Below the pieces are notes generated by a model that did no database searches, had not been told where the DNA came from, and was given only the letters and a program-made list of their open reading frames with translations. The translations under genes were made by a program, and so were the position numbers. Shown here in pieces: positions 7,871-13,336 of a DNA stretch of 13,336 nt. Position 1 is the first letter of the stretch. Each line of letters begins with the position of its first letter. Origin of the DNA: Isohypsibius dastychi (lineage: Eukaryota > Tardigrada > Eutardigrada > Parachela > Isohypsibiidae); assembly GCA_034696485.1 (NCBI GenBank), contig JAQIWT010000970.1:1-13336 (forward strand), given 5' to 3'.

Positions 7871-7892
7871 AATAAAGTCATTCGACTTTATT
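7871..7892. terminator. Hairpin carrying AATAAA on both strands
   Basis: AATAAAGTC-ATTC-GACTTTATT is a perfect 9-bp stem with a 4-base loop. Each arm reads AATAAA in its own strand's direction. On the minus strand it lies about 290 bp past the stop of tetraspan copy B and could serve as its polyadenylation signal. The corresponding site is absent from copy A. Confidence 0.5.
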
Positions 7893-8184
7893 CTCGTCTC
7901 CGATATATGACACTCACACTTACGTCACTTTCGAGAGAGAGAGCAAGATTTGTTCTTGAATACCAGAAAAGTACAACAAACTTGCGGAGTAATTACAGTA
8001 AGCAGCAAAACTGCTCCGAACGAAAACAACAACAAATTCAACAGAGCAGGCAGAAAAGTGCGCGGAAGTCGAAAAATCCACAGCATCAAGTCGGGATGTA
8101 TTCATCCAGAAAACGTACAACAACCTTACCAATCTCTAATCGAGCTCCATATAAAAATAGCTTTGATATTGAACAACAACCCAA

Positions 8185-9376
8185 TTACGCCTTATATTGG
8201 TCGTTTGTCACCACGATGAATTCTCCACGAGGATCACCACTTGTTGGAATACGGCCGGATTGGTATCGTCGGTATTGAACAACCGTGACAATGCAGGCAA
8301 CCTGCAAAAAAAAATCAAAATCGTCACGAAATCCAGTTGAGAAAAAGGAATCAATGTTGTTCACGTTTCCCATTTCCCGACCCATGTGCGCATTTCACGC
8401 CTGTAGGTGAATGTACTTTCAGCGTGAATACTTAGTTGATCGATTTGCGGCTGTATCGTTTTCATGCAAGAGTGATTATACAGTCCTTTTCTGGGCTGAT
8501 GTTGTTCTTTATGTTGCTCTACCATTTCTTGCTCATCCAGGCTCAAGTCTGTTGCCCTTGCTAGAGCAACGGCTCCCCTACCCTCTTTCTCTGAAGCGAA
8601 CTTGTCCTGCCCTTCAAACAACATTAGCATTCGACCTCGAAGCTGCTGTTCTATTTTCATCACAACAGTGCACTGTATATACTAACACGCGAGAGAGAGA
8701 AAAACTGGGAACAAAGCTATCGATCTTGTTTTTCATTTGCAGGCCTTGTGGCAAATTGTTAAAACAAAACGACCCTTGGCAAGTTGATTTTCTTACCGTG
8801 ATAAGCAAATGAAACAGAATGGATCCGATCATAATACCGAACCCGACTCTTAATCCTTCAGTCTGAAACACGCGTTCAGCATCGCGATCCGTGTGAGCAT
8901 CACCCCGGCTTGACTTCTGAACCAAAACATTCGTCATCTCGCTTGAAAATGTCAGTTGGCTGAAAAAGCACCACTTACTTCACTGCCCAGTCCGATGATT
9001 AAGTATATGAAGAAGCATAGTGCAACGAGTGCGAATGCAGCCATGATTCCGGTGATAACCAGCCAGGCAGTCATCATTCCACGGTTGTTCTACAGAATTC
9101 AAAACACTGAAACCACAGCTTGCTCGAAAACTATGAAATCCGGTCCAACCTTCTTCACTCCGATCAAGAGGAGTATTCCGGCGATGAGGGTGATAATTGC
9201 ACCGGCATAGTTCCCTGCAGGATGACCGCCGCTCGTTCCCAGAATGGCGCCAATGAGGGCCATACTTCCGACGACCTGAAGCACAACATGGTGACTTGGG
9301 CAATATGTGTCGGATACGGATGCATACAATGTCATATATCGCCACAGCTTGCACTCGGCATAATAGGGAACACATG
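8185..9376 (-). CDS. Four-transmembrane protein, tandem copy B
   Basis: Exons, minus strand: 9376-9318, 9275-9150, 9089-8979, 8937-8797 and 8301-8185; introns are 42, 60, 41 and 495 bp. From the ATG at 9335 the protein is 170 aa. It has the same four-segment layout as copy A. TM1-TM3 differ only by conservative swaps such as I/V and L/M, and the last 37 residues are identical. The loop between TM3 and TM4 (exon 4) is two residues longer and clearly diverged (copy A starts MKNVMVQVSSHGDDH, copy B MTNVLVQKSSRGDAH). The short first intron uses a conserved GTATC donor, although copy A also carries a GTAAGT a few bases inside it that would break the frame. Family not identified. Confidence 0.8.
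8302..8796 (-). other. Long intron 4 of tetraspan copy B (495 bp)
   Basis: Homologous to the 509-bp intron of copy A and similarly placed between the two halves of TM4. Several blocks are conserved, including TTTTCATCACAACAGTGCAC. A GA-repeat (GAGAGAGA near 8690) differs between copies. Open frames in it are not conserved and are treated as chance. Confidence 0.6.
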
Positions 9377-9399
9377 CTGGAAGAGGTTAGAAAATACGA

Positions 9400-10180
9400 T
9401 TAAAGGTTGGAAAATGCGAACAGACGAAAGAATTCCAACTTCTTGACTGCAAAACGTGTCAGACTATTTGTGTCACACTGAATGTTTCGTTCAGAGGGCA
9501 GACAGTGAGGGTGAAAGAGAAGACGGCAAGTCTGGCTTTCCTTCGTTATGCAACTTGTTTTCTTTCTCACTGACGTAAACAGAACAGAGACAGACAGCAT
9601 GAATTCGCTCAGTGTCGACTGTCGATTACAAAGACTGCGGAGCGGCGGTTGTTTTGGATGATTTTAATGTGAGATCGTCATACCGAGTAACCGGTTTGCA
9701 ATTTGAATTTGAACTCTGACTGAACCTTCCGGTTGTTGGAAGGTTTCTTTTTATTTTCATGACTTTATGGCGTGATTTCTACTATTGTAATGGGTATTAC
9801 CCCCGCGAACTAATCAGCGCAGCGAGTTCCACCTCGCCGTCGGCTGCAATTGATGGTTATTTAACCACCAACGGCAATATTTTCCGTGATCTTTGTCACA
9901 GATGAGTAAATTTGTAGTTTTGTACCACATGACAAGACGCTTCAGAAGGTCATGAACGTACTACCTACAGTACAGTGTTTGAAAGCAATCAGGTATCGGG
10001 TTAAACTCTGTGTCTGGGTTAAGTCATGAAATCATTGGCAAAGTCCGAGGAGTGAACACTGATCATTTGATCTCCTCACCTCTTCGGGGTGAATCATGAG
10101 AGAAAACACGGAACTATTCGCATTCCGGGAACAGGTGTCGGATAATAGTTCAAGTATTTCTGAAAGGTGTTACAGTATCT
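9400..10180. other. Intergenic: 5' flank of copy B and unique sequence
   Basis: No supported gene. Up to about 10005 it is the counterpart of the copy A upstream region. A minus-strand frame of 66 codons starting at 9600 is broken in copy A by a one-base difference, so it is not considered coding. From 10005 to 10180 nothing was recognised. Confidence 0.5.
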
Positions 10181-10187
10181 AGCGCTA

Positions 10188-10318
10188 TCACGACTGGACC
10201 ATTGCGCCAAGTGCAATAGCAGTGGAGTGGCCTGCGTTTGCGGTCAAGAGTTTTTCAGCCCCTGATTCCAAAGCTGGTCCTCACTCTCCTCTCTTTGTTT
10301 GGTCGACAATGATCCCAT
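10188..10318 (-). pseudogene. Broken copy of the SLC6 C-terminal exon
   Basis: On the minus strand this matches the last exon of the downstream SLC6-like gene (10890-10759). The shared C-terminal phrase is [10 protein letters not shown] followed by two residues, Ser and TGA (VQS here, INS in the other copy). ATG-G-x-TCA at the left end and GP...AE-x-L-x-TAN also align. At the SLC6-typical Trp-Gly-Pro motif the Trp codon TGG is TGA (10281-10283), and 6 bp are added just upstream. No preceding SLC6 exons are seen to its right before the intact copy, so it is an isolated exon relic. Confidence 0.75.
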
Positions 10319-10359
10319 GGAGGACAAAAGAGCCGGGCTCAAAGAAGATGATATGTCGA

Positions 10360-10560
10360 CCTTTCCTTGGTAATGCAACATGTTTTCTACCTGACATAAA
10401 TATTCAACATACAGTACATAAACCAGCTCAGTATTGGTTTTACGAGCAACATTGGGGCTTCTTCACATGCTTCGTCCTGGCAGGCATTGTTTTTGGATTG
10501 TTCAGACGTCAGATAGTCTACTGTAACCGGTTATTTCATATGAAGTCTGAGTGAACTCTG
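10360..10560. repeat. Diverged third copy of the tetraspan 5' flank
   Basis: Two anchors match the copy B upstream region in the same order and at similar spacing. TGCAACATGTTTTCT...CTGACATAAA (near 10373-10400) matches TGCAACTTGTTTTCT...CTGACGTAAA near 9549-9578. GTAACCGGTT followed by TGAA-x-TCTGA-x-TGAAC (near 10523-10555) matches 9688-9726. The sequence between is poorly conserved. It lies between the broken SLC6 exon and the intact SLC6 gene. Open frames here are not supported. Confidence 0.5.
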
Positions 10561-10758
10561 TCGTGTGCTTTTCCGCACCATTACCGTTTTCTCTACTTCG
10601 ACCTCGTTGGCAGGTCCACGAGACGTAATACAACTTTTCAACCGCATGTACATTCAAACCCAACTGATATCCATGAACATCACTCACGGCAGTTGGCATC
10701 CGTATGGGCACTCCGGAGAGCGGCTTCGGAAGATATGTTTAGGTGGAATCTCGTTTTA

Positions 10759-13336
10759 TCATGAATTGATCATGGCACCAAGAGCAATCGCAGTGGAATG
10801 GCTGGTATTAGCGGTCACAAGCTCTTCCGCTCTATCTGCTTCCTGACCTGGTCCCCACTCCTTCGTCGGAAATGATGCCATTTTTATTTTCTATATTAAA
10901 TTTAGTTTTCAAGTCGAAAGCAAATTTTGGCAAATCTTACCTCTATCACGGAGCCGGTCTGTTTGCACACAACTATAATTGCCCAAATCGGTATCTGAAG
11001 TACCGAAACAAGTGCCAACATCCAGCCTATAAAACACCGATTTAAACTGCGTTTGAACAAAAACATAGACAGCGGACTGACCGACGACGTCTCCCCAAAC
11101 TGGATAATTCCCGGTGGATGTGAAGGGCTTGTAGTCGACCAGTGAATAAATGAAGATGTACTGAACGACAGAGAGTTATTTGAGAAATCATTTGGACGTT
11201 GCGTAAGAATTACAAGGAGGACAAGTGGCGCGATGATGAGCCAACAGCAGCGGAAATACAATGACGGAACATACTGCATCATTAGCTGGATGTTGTCCAT
11301 CAACCGCCGCATCCCATACACCCAGAATACAGCGATAATCTCAAAGAAAGCGATCAGCGTTACGGCGAACCCTCCACCTGGAAGAAATAATTGGGTCCGT
11401 TGTTAGAAACGGAGGATGACCAATGATACCGTATGTATCCATCAAATCGATGACCTTTAATGTAAAAACTCAAGATCTAGTGGGAGTTTGTCTTGTTTGA
11501 ATTTACTCACGTATATTCCACCCTGAAAAAATACGTTTTAATGGAAATTCACGTTTTCGTTACAGAGTGTTCTGATTACGTGAGTCAGGCAAGGCAGAGC
11601 AAGGATGAAGCAGAAGATGCAAGCCAGCCCGGTTATCAACGGTTTCCGAGCTCTTAGGTGAGGGTACTCATCATAGACCGCAGTCAGGATTGTTTCCATT
11701 GATCCAAACTGAGAACAACATCGTACATCAAACAAGCTTCCAGAGCGAAGGGACACCATACCAACCTGTGAGTCTAAGCCGAGAACAAACAGCCTAAATA
11801 GAAGTAGTTAACAATAGAATGCACGGGAGTACATAGGGTGTCATTTCACGAACATGAAGAAAAAGAGTATGGCCCACAAGTGGGGTATGGGAAGCCTGGA
11901 AAGTGCTTCAGGGTATGCCACAAATGCCAAACCTTGACCTGGAAGAACAGCTCTGGGGATGACATTGAGTATAAAATCATGGAAGATACCTCCTTGGGAT
12001 ACCGTGGCAATGGGCACATCGAGCTGCAATGCCAAATTCCCGAGAACCTACAGAAAATGTGACCGTTGCAAGATCAACTTCATAATTATTCTGCGCTCGA
12101 TTACGGAGAAAATGACGATGCCGGCGATGATACTTGTTGCAGTGTCCAGAATACATACAATCATGGCGTCTCTGGAAAGAAAGGTGTGGGTGGATGTGAG
12201 TGGTCCATGCACACAAGTGAATTCACTGGTAAACTCTCAGATGGAATTTGTTGTATGAGCCAAACATGATCAAACCGCCGCCGGAGACGGAGAGCGAGTA
12301 GAAAACTTGAGATGCCGCACTGTGCCATACCTACATGATATCAAACAGTGGAGAAACCAGTTTCTATGGTTAAATTAGTTTTGGGACAGTCTGGTACTTA
12401 CTCCGATCTCCAACAGGTGACTCCACTGAGGCTTGAACAATTATATGATGCCATCTACGGCTCCGTCCAACAATACTCCCCGTACCATGAGGATAAGCAA
12501 TATCACATACGGGAATGTAGCTGAACCGACAACTGCCATTATCTAACATGGATCCGAAAGAACATTTGAAAAAAGATTCACCGGTGAAGTAGACGACTTT
12601 TCCCGAACTTTCGATACCCTGAAAGTGCACTGCTATTGCACAATCAATCACAGAAGTGGCGACATTTTCCTACCTTGACCAGACATAGATACACGACTAA
12701 CCAGCAGAAAAGCAGACATCTGCGCAAAAACGAATCCATAAAACTAGAGATCTGAACTTGCTCATCGCTGAAAATTTGACTCACAAACAGAGTTGCCAAA
12801 TGACCGGTCCGGGTTGCTCCAGCGAATAGTTCATTCCAGCCGTGTCTTTTTGCAACACATATCTGCAATTTAACACAGAAACAGTCAGTATCCAGACAAG
12901 CAGTGATAACGTACACTGACCTGTTGAAGTATTGCTCTGGGCTTGGCTGCATCCTCACATCTTCCACATCATTCAACCCAAATTCCAAAATAGGCACACC
13001 CAACTGTGTTTCATTTCCCGCCACAGATGCGGTTTCTCAAACAAAACACCGATAATCAGCCCATTCGGGATCACATGTATCCCACGGTAACGGCAGCCCA
13101 AGAAACATGGACTTGCAAACAGCTGCCATGTAGAATATAGTGTATGACATGATGAAGTCTGAACAAACAGTTGTTAACGTTTATTGGTCAGTAGAGTAAG
13201 TGGACTACGTACTGTTACAAATGCAACCGATCAGGCCACAGACGCACATTGCAACACCAAGACCGCTGAAAATGGGGCACATGCGCCGAAATGCGGTCCA
13301 AGGCCCCAGACTTGCATATTGACCAAGCGCCAATTC
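10759..13336 (-). CDS. SLC6-family Na+/Cl- dependent transporter, N-terminus off window, internal stop
   Basis: Nineteen exons: 13336-13213, 13158-13043, 13003-12921, 12862-12785, 12719-12674, 12618-12582, 12520-12402, 12330-12227, 12171-12105, 12047-11990, 11938-11854, 11793-11766, 11708-11580, 11522-11511, 11454-11421, 11377-11214, 11160-11082, 11026-10941, 10890-10759. Introns are 39-71 bp, all GT-AG, and every phase fits; 526 codons precede the final TGA. SLC6 landmarks in order: [12 protein letters not shown] (end of TM2), [25 protein letters not shown] (TM6), DTATS (TM7), [28 protein letters not shown] (TM8), WVYG (TM10), [17 protein letters not shown] near the C-terminus. TM1 and its Na+ site lie outside the window. 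An in-frame TAA (12441-12443) replaces the Tyr expected in DGII-Y-LFKP. Substrate cannot be told. It may be a recent pseudogene, or the stop may be a sequence error. Confidence 0.85.
11511..11522 (-). other. 12-nt microexon encoding GGIY
   Basis: GGTGGAATATAC lies between a TTTTTTCAG acceptor and a GTGAGT donor. It is phase 0 on both sides and supplies the Gly-Gly-Ile-Tyr that SLC6 proteins carry at this point, just after ...ALPCLTH and before VIDLMDTYG. Flanking introns are 57 and 56 bp. Without it this conserved turn would be missing. Confidence 0.85.
12441..12443 (-). other. Premature TAA in the SLC6 exon 12520-12402
   Basis: The frame reads [14 protein letters not shown], then TAA, then [13 protein letters not shown]. 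Both sides match the SLC6 loop after TM4 without a shift, and the stop falls where SLC6 proteins have Tyr or Phe. One base (TAT or TAC to TAA) explains it. Splicing out the stop would need a cryptic intron of 27 bp (gtagat...ttcaag) or 45 bp (gtattg...ttcaag); either would also remove conserved loop residues. Confidence 0.8.

Larger units (their letters stand above)
7975..10005. repeat. Tandem duplication, unit B
   Basis: Second copy of the 5690-7720 segment in the same orientation, containing tetraspan copy B with both flanks. Near the right end it has about 20 bp inserted relative to unit A (TACCTACAGTACAGTG region). Coding exons are better conserved than flanks, as expected if both genes are under selection. 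Confidence 0.85.

Noticed and set aside
8411-8812. 133-codon plus-strand frame
   Set aside because: It lies inside the long intron 4 of tetraspan copy B, on the opposite strand, and is not preserved in the homologous intron of copy A.
9400-9600. 66-codon minus-strand frame just upstream of tetraspan copy B, considered as its first exon
   Set aside because: The corresponding sequence in copy A lacks the ATG and carries a one-base length difference that shifts the frame.

Overview
The window looks like nuclear DNA of a compact-genome invertebrate animal. The inferred genes are split by many very short GT-AG introns, mostly 39-83 bp, and one gene encodes an SLC6-type (animal neurotransmitter/amino-acid) transporter. 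Short introns and tight packing would suit a nematode or another small-genome bilaterian. I cannot name the species, and I see no bacterial operon structure, rRNA, tRNA or CRISPR. All gene models were spliced by hand from frame, phase and splice sites, with no transcript evidence.

Left part (1-2.6 kb): a G/C-tract repeat copy, a fold-back sequence with perfect 20-bp inverted arms, a plus-strand gene for a Ser/Lys/Arg-rich basic protein (305-1101), and a convergent minus-strand gene for an unrecognised protein (2499-1347, 5' end unresolved). Middle-left (about 3.1-4.1 kb): no convincing gene, but dense repeats. These are C-tract/G-tract palindromes, a 30-bp triplicated unit, scattered copies of a GGTCAACG...GACATTT motif, and five perfect TGACGTCA palindromes at 17-18 bp spacing. 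Next (5459-4319, minus): a seven-exon gene model of about 210 aa with a weak resemblance to a double-stranded-RNA-binding domain. A 47-bp near-perfect palindrome lies inside its fourth exon.

Centre (about 5.7-10 kb): a tandem duplication of a roughly 2.3-kb unit. Each unit carries one minus-strand five-exon gene for a four-transmembrane protein of about 170 aa, together with its fourth intron of about 500 bp and its 5' flank. The two proteins are nearly identical in the membrane segments and tail but differ in one loop.

Right part (10.2-13.34 kb): a minus-strand SLC6-family gene with 19 exons visible in 2.6 kb; the N-terminus lies beyond the window. Exons, phases and conserved motifs fit throughout, but there is an in-frame TAA between TM4 and TM5, and two normally invariant binding residues appear changed. 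This may be a decaying or non-transporting copy, or it may carry a sequence error. A second copy of its C-terminal exon, broken by a TGA, lies just downstream, next to a diverged piece of the tetraspan gene's 5' flank. The locus has therefore been repeatedly and partially duplicated. There is no evidence that the genes form a pathway; the shared features are duplication and decay.
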